64,000 nucleotides of DNA from Desulfovibrio sp. Huiquan2017 (GTDB lineage Bacteria > Desulfobacterota > Desulfovibrionia > Desulfovibrionales > Desulfovibrionaceae), in contig NZ_JAFMPN010000011.1 of assembly GCF_017351175.1 (NCBI RefSeq), positions 1-64,000 of the forward strand, read 5' to 3'. Under the pieces are notes generated by a model. That model searched no databases, had not been told where the DNA came from, and saw only the letters and a list, made by a program, of their open reading frames with translations. Of the stretch, positions 52,375-60,152 are shown one piece after another; position 1 is the first letter of the stretch; each line of letters opens with the position of its first letter. A program made the translations under genes and the position numbers.

Positions 52375-53466
52375 CTACTTGTTGGGATGGACCTCGTAGC
52401 TGTTGTCGTCGCCGAAGGAATTGGTGGCTTCAAGATAGAAGACGTTTTCCACGTCGGGACGAATGTCCTTGAACAGGTAATAGGCCTCGCCCGCGCGCGC
52501 TCCCGTGACGCAGGAGAAGACGATGGGCTTGTCCGTGGGGATCTCCTTGGCCTGCTTCTCGACCATGTCCACGGGCATGTTGATGGCGGACGGGAAATGC
52601 CCCGCTGCGAACTCCTCGGGGTCGCGCACGTCGATGAGCAGGATGGCGGACGGACTGTCCTTGATGGTCTTCAGAAACCACTCGGTGTCCACCGCGCCCT
52701 CGGCCTCGCCCGCGACCACGGCGCTGTCCGTGCCGCCGAACATCTCCTTCCAGCCGGGATAGCCCGCCTCGGCCACGAGCACGTTCTTGTAACCAAGCGA
52801 GCGGGCCATGACCGCGGACTTGTGGGACAGGGCGCAGGCATAGCCGCCGCAATAGTAGATCAGCGTGGAATCGGCCTTGTCCACGGGCAGCAGGCCGCGC
52901 TTGTCCGCGAAGTCGCGCTCGGGAATGCCGATGGCCGACGGGATGGCCCCTTCCAGAAACTTCTTGTAGGGCCGTGCGTCGATGAGCATATACTTGCCGC
53001 CTTCATTGATGCGCGCGGAAAGGTTCTCCAGGCCGATGGAGTAGTAGGGCGCGTGCTTCTTCCAGTCCGGGAACCCGGCGGCGTAGACCTTGACGTTGGT
53101 GTAGCCCAGAGCCTCGGCCGCGAAGGCGGACTTGTGCGACAGGGGGCAGGCATAGCCACCGCAGTAGAAGACCAGCAGCGCGCTCTTGTCCTCGGGCAGC
53201 TTGTCGATCATCTTGTCGAACTGGCTGGCCGGAATGGACACGGCCGTGGGGATGTAGCCGTCCACGTACTTGGGCTTGTACGGTCTGGAATCGATGATCA
53301 TCACGCCCTTGGGTTTGGGCATCTTGGCGTACTTGGCCACGAACTTGTAGTCCACGATGGAATGAAACTGCTTGAATTTGACCTGCTCTTGAGCCATGGC
53401 CGGAGCGGCCACGGCCGTCACGGCAAACGCCAGCAGCAGGGCCGCGGCAATCAATTTCCTGTGCAT
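52375..53466 (-). CDS. exported triple-rhodanese sulfurtransferase
   Basis: This 363-residue protein has a signal peptide (about 1-25) and three rhodanese domains. The first two have active loops YCGGYAC (Cys102/Cys107 and Cys206/Cys211); the third has SCVTGARAG (Cys319) and a different loop. The first two are near-copies. It should move sulfane sulfur in the periplasm and is probably cotranscribed with the molybdoenzyme genes (65-nt gap) and the rhodanese-redoxin gene (62-nt gap). Confidence 0.9.
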   Translation of the reverse strand: MHRKLIAAALLLAFAVTAVAAPAMAQEQVKFKQFHSIVDYKFVAKYAKMPKPKGVMIIDSRPYKPKYVDGYIPTAVSIPASQFDKMIDKLPEDKSALLVFYCGGYACPLSHKSAFAAEALGYTNVKVYAAGFPDWKKHAPYYSIGLENLSARINEGGKYMLIDARPYKKFLEGAIPSAIGIPERDFADKRGLLPVDKADSTLIYYCGGYACALSHKSAVMARSLGYKNVLVAEAGYPGWKEMFGGTDSAVVAGEAEGAVDTEWFLKTIKDSPSAILLIDVRDPEEFAAGHFPSAINMPVDMVEKQAKEIPTDKPIVFSCVTGARAGEAYYLFKDIRPDVENVFYLEATNSFGDDNSYEVHPNK

Positions 53467-53531
53467 GATAAACTCCCTTCCTAAGAATTGTTTTCTGCCG
53501 TCCCCCAGCCGGGGCGGCTGCCTCTATGTCG

Positions 53532-54263
53532 CTACTCCGAGCCCCTCTCGGATTCGATCCTGACCTTTTCCCACCAGAGACGGTGATGGTGCCGGGCGTA
53601 GTCGTCCGGGACCACGCCGGTGAACATGGACTTGAAACCGGGCCGCTCCTCGGGCGAGACGGCCGCCATGTAAACGTGGACCAGCAGGCCCGCGAAAACC
53701 AGGCCCACGGCAAGGAAATGCAGGGTCACGGCCCAGCCGATCATACCCGTGGACTCGGCGCCGAAGGTGCGGTCGGACAGGTACATGATCACGCCGGTGG
53801 CGGCAATGACCACGCCGCCGACCACCGAGGCCTGGGCGAACGCCTTCTGGCCCATGTTGTAGTATCCCTGGTCCGGCAGGTCCGGGCTGACGCCGACCAT
53901 CTTCAGAGCCTTGGGCCCCAGGGTCATGAGGATCATCTTCTTGAGCATCCAGCCCATGTCCCGGGCCGGGCTGACCGCGAAGACCTCGGCCAGGAAGAAA
54001 CGGGCTCCCCGGAAGTTGACCAGCAGGTAGAGGATAAAGCCCGCGATCCAGGCCAGGCCGATGAATTCGTGGATGGCCAGCAGATTGCCCCCGCCGCCGA
54101 CCGCCGAACGCAGCCAGGCCGGATAGCCCGAGCCGAACGGATCGATGTCCGGGTTTTGGATGAGCCCCACGCCGGTGAGCAGGAGCAGCAGCCAGCAGGC
54201 CGCGTTGAACCAATGGATGAAGATGTCGGAGCGGTCGTGCCGCTTGTAGGTTTTACCGGGCAT
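53532..54263 (-). CDS. cytochrome b subunit (FdnI-like)
   Basis: This 243-residue membrane protein has four hydrophobic segments and conserved His near each (IFIHWFNA at about 14-21, AIHEFIGLAW, TLHFLAVGLVFAG, LLVHVYMA), the heme-b pattern of formate-dehydrogenase gamma-type cytochromes. It should pass quinol electrons to the FeS subunit. It overlaps the FeS gene by 11 nt. The module uses this cytochrome instead of the NrfD-type anchor usual for Psr/Phs. Confidence 0.9.
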   Translation of the reverse strand: MPGKTYKRHDRSDIFIHWFNAACWLLLLLTGVGLIQNPDIDPFGSGYPAWLRSAVGGGGNLLAIHEFIGLAWIAGFILYLLVNFRGARFFLAEVFAVSPARDMGWMLKKMILMTLGPKALKMVGVSPDLPDQGYYNMGQKAFAQASVVGGVVIAATGVIMYLSDRTFGAESTGMIGWAVTLHFLAVGLVFAGLLVHVYMAAVSPEERPGFKSMFTGVVPDDYARHHHRLWWEKVRIESERGSE

Positions 54264-55008
54264 CGCCGTCCTCCTTGTGCTTCGTGTCGTGCGTGTCGCC
54301 GTCCCCCGCGAAGAGCTGGCGGCCCAGCATGGCCAGAACGCCGAGGCCGGACAGGGCCACGATGCCCTTGATGAACGGCGCAGACTCCTTCATGACCGTC
54401 ATGGAGGCGGGCACCACGGCCTTGCGCCCCCAGGCCTCGGGCCCGGGATCGCCGAGGTAGTACATGTTCGGCTTGGTGTCGGTCCCGGCCGCCACCCGGG
54501 TCAGGCGCTCCTCGTTCTTGCGGTAGAGGACGCCCGCCGCGCTGGTCGGGTCGTTGATGTCGCCGAAGACACGCGCCTTGGTCGGGCAGGTGTCCACGCA
54601 GGCGGGCGGCAGCCCGACGGCGCGCCGTTCGGGACAGTAGTTGCACTTGTCCGCCTTGCGTGTGACCGCGTTGCGGTAGCGGGCGTCGTAGGGGCAGGCC
54701 GGAAGGCAGTTGCCGCAGCCGATGCACAGGGTCTCGTCGATAACGACCATCCCGGTCTCCGGGTCCCTGTAGGTCGCGCCCGTGGGACAGGCGGCCACAC
54801 ATGTGGGGTTCTCGCAGTGCATGCAGGCCCCGGGCTGGAACCGGGCCTTGGCCTGGGCGACGCCGGGCGCCACCGGCACGTCGGCATGCTTGATCCAGTT
54901 GCGGGACTGGCCCTCGGGCACGTTGTTGGCCACCTTGCAGGCGGCCACGCACCCCTTGCAGTCGATGCACTTGGCCGCATCGATGACCATGGCAAGTTGC
55001 TGTGCCAT
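54253..55008 (-). CDS. 4Fe-4S electron-transfer subunit (PsrB/DmsB-like)
   Basis: This 251-residue protein has four Cys clusters: CIDCKGCVAAC (about 14-24), a CMHCENPTCVAACP block, CIGCGNCLPACP and CNYCPERRAVGLPPACVDTC. That is a standard four-[4Fe-4S] subunit. A C-terminal hydrophobic segment (about 214-233) anchors it to the membrane. Its ATG overlaps the stop of the molybdoenzyme gene by 1 nt (TAATG). It should link the cytochrome b and the catalytic subunit. Confidence 0.93.
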   Translation of the reverse strand: MAQQLAMVIDAAKCIDCKGCVAACKVANNVPEGQSRNWIKHADVPVAPGVAQAKARFQPGACMHCENPTCVAACPTGATYRDPETGMVVIDETLCIGCGNCLPACPYDARYRNAVTRKADKCNYCPERRAVGLPPACVDTCPTKARVFGDINDPTSAAGVLYRKNEERLTRVAAGTDTKPNMYYLGDPGPEAWGRKAVVPASMTVMKESAPFIKGIVALSGLGVLAMLGRQLFAGDGDTHDTKHKEDGDAR

Positions 55009-57203
55009 TACGCCACCTTCCTTGTTACGGTGACAAACGTGGTGTGCATGGACGCGTTGCCGGTGACGGCGTCGTAATCGTCGTCCAGGATCTCGTTGAT
55101 GGAGGCGCCGTTGCCGTGGGACAGGTGCTGCATGGTCGACAGAGTGTTGTAGCCCGAAAGCATAAACACGGTGTCCGGACGGATCTTGTCCGTGACCTCG
55201 GCCCTGAGTTCCTGCCGGCCCACCGGGCTGGCCACCTCGACCAGATCGCCGTCCTTGATGCCCAGTTTACCGGCGGCCCCGGTGTTCAGCCACAGGGTGT
55301 TGGTGGGCACGAACTCGTGCAACAGCGAGTTGTTCGCCGTGGAAGTCTGGGTGATCATGGCATTGCGGCCGATGACCATGCGGAAGCGGTTCTCGGGCGG
55401 CCCGGCCGGAGGCGTGTAGTTGGGCAGCGGGTCGATGCCCATCTGCTCGTAGCGCTGGTTGTACAGCTCGACCTTCTTGGACAGGGTCTTGTAGATGCGC
55501 CCGTCGTAGATGCCGTAAACCTTGGACGGGTTGTAGTACACGCCGTCGCGGTCCATGACGCCGAGCGCCTCGGGAATCTCGCGGGTCTGCCGCTCGCGAT
55601 ATTCGTCGATGGTGAAGTCGAAGTACTCGCCCAGGTCCAGACGCCCCGCAATGCCCTTCATGATGTCGAACAGGGCGCGGGACTCGTACAGCGGCTCGAT
55701 GACCGGGTCGCGCTTGACCACGCAGGCGCAGGCCACGGAGCCCTGCAACCCGGAACACGGGTCCTTGCGCTCCAGGTAGGACTGCGACGGCAGGACCAGA
55801 TCGGCCATCCAGGCGGTATCGGACATGGCGATGTCCACCACGGTGACGAAGTCCATCTTGTTCATCATCTCGATGGTCTTCCGGCGGTTGGGGGCCGTGC
55901 CCATGGGGTTGGTCTTGTAGATGAACCAGCCCCGGATGGGATACGGATCGTCGGCCAGGACCGAATCGCGGGTGACCAGGAAGGATCCCTCGTGCTCGAA
56001 CATCATGGGCACCTTGCCCGCGTCGATGCGGTCCTCCTGATTTTCGTCATACCACGGGGCGTCGTAGGGCACGCCCTTGAGGCCCACCTGGCGCGCGGCC
56101 AACAGCCCGCCGGGCTTGTCCCAGTTGCCGAGCAGCCCGTTGACGATGGCGAAGCTGCGTCGAATCTGGGTGGAGTCCTCGTAGTCCGAGGTACGGCGGC
56201 CGGGGTAGACCATGGAGGCCGGGGCGGCCGCGGCCAGCTCCCGGGCGATGCGGGTGACGGCCTCGGCCGGGATGCCGCATTGCTCGGCCGCGAAACCGGG
56301 CGTGTATCGCTGCACGTGGGCCGTGAGCTGCTCCATGCCGAAGGTCTTCTCCTCGATCCATTGCGGGTCGTAGAGCTTTTCGTTGATGATCACGTGCGCC
56401 AGCGCGAGCATGAAGGCCATGTCCGTGCCGGGCCTGACCGGGTACCACTCGTGGGACAAGGCCGCGGTCTTGGTGTAACGCGGGTCCAGCGTGACCAGCT
56501 TGCAGCCGTTCTCGCGGATGGCGGTCATCAGGTCGATGGAGTCCGGGGTGACCAGCGCCTCGAAGCGGTTGGCCCCGACCATCAGAATATACTTGGAATT
56601 GAGCACGTCCGCGAAGGGGACCTCGCCGAAGGTGTCCAGAAAGGCGCGGCTGCCCGAGACCAGACACAGGGATTCGTGCGAGGTCACGTTGAATGAGCCG
56701 TAGACTTCGGCGAACCGGCCCACGAACTGCGAATGCAGGTCCGTTCCCGCCGAGAAAAGGTGCCCACAGGGAGTATACTTTTCACGGACCTCGGCCATTT
56801 TTTGGGCCGCCATGTCCAGGGCCTCGTCCCAAGGGATGCGCTGCCACTTGCCCTCCCCCCGTTCACCCTTGCGCAACAGGGGGTACTTGAGGCGGTCCGG
56901 GTCGTAGACCTGGGCTATGCCCGCATTGCCGCGCGCGCAAAGCATGCCTCTGGATTTGAGAAACTTGGGGTTGGGGTCGAGTTTTCTGACCACCCCGTCT
57001 TCAACGCGGGCGATGAGCCCGCACTTGTTGAAGCACATGTCGCAAGCCGAGAACCTGGAATCCCAGGCGGGCTTGGCCGGCGATGCCGCGCGGGCCTCCC
57101 TCAGGCCGCCGAGCAGGGCCGGGCCGCCTACAACCCCTGCCGCAACCAGGCCGGAGGCCCGGAAAAATTCGCGGCGGGACATCGTCTGCTTTGCACTGGG
57201 CAC
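55008..57203 (-). CDS. Tat-exported molybdopterin oxidoreductase (PsrA/PhsA/ArrA type)
   Basis: This 731-residue catalytic subunit has a Tat signal (SRREFF, Arg at about 10-11) and an N-terminal [4Fe-4S] site (CDMCFNKC … CARG). SHESLCLVSG carries the Cys Mo ligand of the Psr/Phs/Arr group. A GTG start is chosen because GGAGG lies 7 nt before it, while the ATG seven codons later has no ribosome site. It should reduce an inorganic sulfur compound or another oxyanion in the periplasm. Substrate cannot be fixed from sequence; rhodanese neighbours favour polysulfide or thiosulfate. Confidence 0.88.
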   Translation of the reverse strand: MPSAKQTMSRREFFRASGLVAAGVVGGPALLGGLREARAASPAKPAWDSRFSACDMCFNKCGLIARVEDGVVRKLDPNPKFLKSRGMLCARGNAGIAQVYDPDRLKYPLLRKGERGEGKWQRIPWDEALDMAAQKMAEVREKYTPCGHLFSAGTDLHSQFVGRFAEVYGSFNVTSHESLCLVSGSRAFLDTFGEVPFADVLNSKYILMVGANRFEALVTPDSIDLMTAIRENGCKLVTLDPRYTKTAALSHEWYPVRPGTDMAFMLALAHVIINEKLYDPQWIEEKTFGMEQLTAHVQRYTPGFAAEQCGIPAEAVTRIARELAAAAPASMVYPGRRTSDYEDSTQIRRSFAIVNGLLGNWDKPGGLLAARQVGLKGVPYDAPWYDENQEDRIDAGKVPMMFEHEGSFLVTRDSVLADDPYPIRGWFIYKTNPMGTAPNRRKTIEMMNKMDFVTVVDIAMSDTAWMADLVLPSQSYLERKDPCSGLQGSVACACVVKRDPVIEPLYESRALFDIMKGIAGRLDLGEYFDFTIDEYRERQTREIPEALGVMDRDGVYYNPSKVYGIYDGRIYKTLSKKVELYNQRYEQMGIDPLPNYTPPAGPPENRFRMVIGRNAMITQTSTANNSLLHEFVPTNTLWLNTGAAGKLGIKDGDLVEVASPVGRQELRAEVTDKIRPDTVFMLSGYNTLSTMQHLSHGNGASINEILDDDYDAVTGNASMHTTFVTVTRKVA

Positions 57204-57368
57204 TGGATACCTCCAATCGTCCGCTGGATCGGATGAGGTCCCTCTCCGCCCCGCTTCCCGACTCGGGCGGGCTGGAACCGATTGTGTCGAACCGCGCCCC
57301 CCTCTCCTCCCCGGGGGGCGCAAGGGCCGCGCCGGAAGCTTACCGACGCGGCTCCGGCCGCACTCGCG

Positions 57369-57689
57369 CTAGCTGCATTTGGCCGGGGACGGAGAGTCCT
57401 TGGCGTAATCGTGCAGGTAGGTGAAGATGTCGTTCAGGTCCTTCTCGTTGACGGTCCATTCCGGGCTGCACTTGATCTTGCCCGTGTCCGAAAACAGGGC
57501 GGTCCACTCGGCCTGGGTCTTGTCCGCCGGGCTCATGTCGCTGGCGGAAGAGCCGTGACAGGACCGGCAGTTCTTGCGGTAGAGGAACTTGCCCTTGCGG
57601 GCGTTGCCGCCACCCATGGCAAAGGCCATGGACACGGCGAAAATGGTGATCAGGGCCGTAGCCACGGCCAGGACAAACTTACTTTTCAT
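57369..57689 (-). CDS. periplasmic monoheme c-type cytochrome
   Basis: This 106-residue protein has a signal peptide (about 1-24) and one heme-binding motif, NCRSCH. The length fits a small soluble c-type cytochrome. It is the first gene of the operon, directly behind the operator-bearing promoter, and separated by 165 nt from the molybdoenzyme gene. GGAGG precedes the ATG. It should carry electrons to or from the periplasmic catalytic subunit. Confidence 0.85.
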   Translation of the reverse strand: MKSKFVLAVATALITIFAVSMAFAMGGGNARKGKFLYRKNCRSCHGSSASDMSPADKTQAEWTALFSDTGKIKCSPEWTVNEKDLNDIFTYLHDYAKDSPSPAKCS

Positions 57690-57809
57690 GCTGCCTCCAA
57701 AGTTGACGTGTTGCGCAATCGAAAACGGGTTTTCACACTCTAACAAACCATATGGCCTGTTTAAATCCTTGAACATTATAACATGCACCCGATAAAGCCG
57801 TTCGATGCC

Positions 57810-57838
57810 CATATACCCATACCGGGTATGGGTGTCAA
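57810..57838 (-). promoter_or_regulatory. operon promoter with palindromic operator in the spacer
   Basis: On the minus strand TTGACA (57833-57838), a 17-nt spacer and TATATG (57810-57815). A perfect 19-nt palindrome, ACCCATACC-G-GGTATGGGT (57815-57833), fills the spacer. Such CCC…GGG repeats are typical targets of CsoR-family repressors. Confidence 0.72.
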
Positions 57839-57899
57839 GCCTATGTAATAGAAAATCACGATACGCCGTGCCGAGAATCCTGGTATATTCCTATCTTTA

Positions 57900-57928
57900 T
57901 GGACGTCCGTGGGAATAGGCTGTATGAT
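57900..57928 (+). promoter_or_regulatory. sigma-70 promoter of the FecR-domain gene
   Basis: TGGACG, 17-nt spacer, TATGAT, 37 nt before the start codon. Confidence 0.6.
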
Positions 57929-57964
57929 ATGATTTCGTGATATCCAAAACAGGAGGTCCATCCC

Positions 57965-58459
57965 ATGTTCCCGACACAACTCGCCACCCGGCCTCGCCGC
58001 GGCAAACGTCCGTGGGCCGGGATCGCAGCCCTGATTTTCTTCTTCTGTTGCTGTCTGGGACAACCGGCGGCGGCCATGGAACGCGCCCAGGTGGTGGGCT
58101 CCATCAAGACCGTAAGCGGTGAAGCGTTCGTGGAACGGCAGACCGAGCGGCAGCCCGCCAAAATCGGCGACCTCCTGCTTGAAGGCGACACGCTGATCAC
58201 GGGCAGGAACTCCACGCTCGGCGTGATCTTCCGCGACGACACGCTTCTCTCGCTGGGGCCCGGCTCCAGGGTGACCATCGACAAATTCGTCTTCGATCCC
58301 GCCAATGAAAATCTCGACTTCCTGACCAAGGTGAACAAGGGCACGGTCCAATTCATCTCCGGCCAGATCGCCAAGCTCTCGCCCGGCAGCATGTCCGTCG
58401 AGACCCCCCTGTCCACCATCGGAATCCGGGGCACCCGGTTCCTGATCAAAGTCGATTAG
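57965..58459 (+). CDS. exported FecR-domain protein
   Basis: This 164-residue protein has an N-terminal signal (about 15-37) and a FecR domain (about 44-160; GDTLITGRNSTLGVIFRDDTLLSLGPGS and TPLSTIGIRGTRF). Such stand-alone FecR proteins are periplasmic and often accompany adhesin or surface-protein genes. AGGAGG precedes the ATG. It is followed 9 nt later by an OmpA-type lipoprotein gene in the same operon. Confidence 0.85.
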   Translation: MFPTQLATRPRRGKRPWAGIAALIFFFCCCLGQPAAAMERAQVVGSIKTVSGEAFVERQTERQPAKIGDLLLEGDTLITGRNSTLGVIFRDDTLLSLGPGSRVTIDKFVFDPANENLDFLTKVNKGTVQFISGQIAKLSPGSMSVETPLSTIGIRGTRFLIKVD

Positions 58460-58468
58460 GAGCGCACC

Positions 58469-59047
58469 ATGAAAAAACTCGCATTGATCGTTCTCGTCTG
58501 CCTGTGGCTCGCCGGATGCGGCAGCAAACAGACCATCGTCCTGCTGCCCGACCTGGACGGCCACGTGGGCGAGGTCACGGTCTCCTCCGAAGACGGCCGG
58601 ACCGCAACCCTGACCGAGGCCAACCAGGCCCTCACCGGCACCTCCAAAGTGACCACTCTGAGCGACGCCGAGGTCCAGTCCGAGTTCGGCGCGGCCATGG
58701 CCGCCCAACCCGACCCCACGGCCCGGTTCATCCTGTACTTCCTCAGCGACTCCAGCCGGCTCACGGACGACTCCATGAAGCTCATCCCGACCATCATCGA
58801 AAGCTGGCGCGCACGCTCCTCCAACGACGTGTCGATCATCGGCCACACGGACACCCTGGGCGAAAAGCAGTACAACTACGACCTGTCCGTGCGCCGGGCC
58901 AAGAAGGTCCGCGACCTGCTGGTCAAGGCGGGCCTTCCCGACGACATCATTGAGATGACCTCACACGGCGAGGAAAACCCGCTCATTCCCACCCCGGACA
59001 ACAAGTCCGAACCGCGCAACCGGCGGGTCGAGGTCCTGGTCCGCTAG
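58469..59047 (+). CDS. OmpA-family lipoprotein
   Basis: This 192-residue protein has a lipobox LAGC (Cys about 17) and a C-terminal OmpA-like peptidoglycan-binding domain (about 88-190: FLSDSSRLTDDSM, IIGHTDTLGEKQYN, LSVRRAKKVRDLL, PRNRRVEV). It should tether the outer membrane to the wall. It forms a pair with the FecR-domain gene. Confidence 0.88.
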   Translation: MKKLALIVLVCLWLAGCGSKQTIVLLPDLDGHVGEVTVSSEDGRTATLTEANQALTGTSKVTTLSDAEVQSEFGAAMAAQPDPTARFILYFLSDSSRLTDDSMKLIPTIIESWRARSSNDVSIIGHTDTLGEKQYNYDLSVRRAKKVRDLLVKAGLPDDIIEMTSHGEENPLIPTPDNKSEPRNRRVEVLVR

Positions 59048-59065
59048 GCCCGGGCGATCCGAAAC

Positions 59066-59103
59066 CAAAGGCCCCCGCGCAACCATGCGCGGGGGCCTTT
59101 TAT
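59066..59103. terminator. bidirectional terminator
   Basis: AAAGGCCCCCGCGC/GCGCGGGGGCCTTTT hairpin between convergent genes. Confidence 0.9.
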
Positions 59104-59121
59104 CGTCGAGAACGAGCCCGG

Positions 59122-59847
59122 CTACCAGAGGCGGTCGGCGAAGCCCCGGTGAAACCCCTGGGCCATGATCAGGTCGGCGGTCTTCTTGATGTCGTAGGAA
59201 ATGAAACGCATGGTCAGGATGCGGGCATCCAGGTCGAACAAGCCGTACTTGGCCCGGTTGTCCCCGTCGCGGGGCTGGCCCACGGAGCCGATGTTGACCA
59301 GATGGCGGCGGTCCGAAGCGAGCTCGACATCACCCTCGGGCAGGGGGAACCGATGCACCTCGCCCCGGCGGGAGGTAAAACGCGCAAGGTCGTGAGTGTG
59401 CCCCACGAAGCAGACGTCCTCGCCGTAGCGCGCAAAGACTCCGGGCATCTCGTCCCGGTACTTCCAGAGGTATTCGGTGATGGAATCGGGTGGCAGCCCG
59501 TGCACGAAACGGCAGCCGTGCTCGACGATGGCCTTGGGCCGGGAGACCAGCCATTGGTAGGTCTCCTCGGTGATCATCTCGCGGGTGCGTCGCAACACGT
59601 CGGCCGCGGGCTGGTTGAAGCCACGCAAATAGATAATGTTGATCAACCCCTGCTCGTGATTGCCCATGGTGCACTTGACCCCGCGCTCGCGCAGCAGGTC
59701 CGCGCACTCCTGGGGCCGCGGCCCGTACCCGATCATATCCCCCAGGCAATAGACCTCGTCCGCGCCCTGCCGATCCAGGTCGGCCAAGACCGCCTTCAGG
59801 GCCTCATGGTTGCCGTGCACGTCGGACATAATGGCGATACGCGTCAT
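59122..59847 (-). CDS. calcineurin-like metallophosphoesterase
   Basis: This 241-residue protein has the complete metallophosphatase set: SDVHGNHEAL (about 8-17), GDMIGYGP, GNHEQ and GHTHD. It resembles YfcE/MJ0936-type phosphodiesterases and should be cytosolic. The ATG is chosen as it starts the first conserved strand; the ribosome site is weak (AGGATAGG at about 10 nt). Substrate is unknown. Confidence 0.9.
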   Translation of the reverse strand: MTRIAIMSDVHGNHEALKAVLADLDRQGADEVYCLGDMIGYGPRPQECADLLRERGVKCTMGNHEQGLINIIYLRGFNQPAADVLRRTREMITEETYQWLVSRPKAIVEHGCRFVHGLPPDSITEYLWKYRDEMPGVFARYGEDVCFVGHTHDLARFTSRRGEVHRFPLPEGDVELASDRRHLVNIGSVGQPRDGDNRAKYGLFDLDARILTMRFISYDIKKTADLIMAQGFHRGFADRLW

Positions 59848-59978
59848 GGTCGAAAACCTATCCTTTCCCTCGTCCCCGCGCAAGGCGCGGACGGAAAGGC
59901 CCCTTCCGGCGGCCAGAGGGAAATCATTTGGGAAAAACCAGGCGTTGAAAGCCGCGTCGCGGCGAAAATCAAAATGGG

Positions 59979-60037
59979 TTCGCCTCCGGCGGGCAAGGAC
60001 TCGCGCCCTTGCATCCCGTTTTTGCGCCTCCGGCGCG
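59979..60037. repeat. dispersed repeat, copy B
   Basis: About 59 nt matching copy A at 32738-32795 in order and sequence (GCCTCCGGCGGGCAAGG, then CCCTTGCATCCC, then GCGCCTCCGGCGCG). It lies in the 305-bp gap between the phosphoesterase and kup, which otherwise holds nothing recognised. Confidence 0.65.
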
Positions 60038-60152
60038 ATTTTTCACCACGCGGCTTTTCGCCCACGGAAAGGGAGTTGACTATACAAATTCCTTTCCTTG
60101 CACGCGTTCCGCCGGGGTTTTGCGGATTCGCCGGGAAGATAGGGGCATGGCC

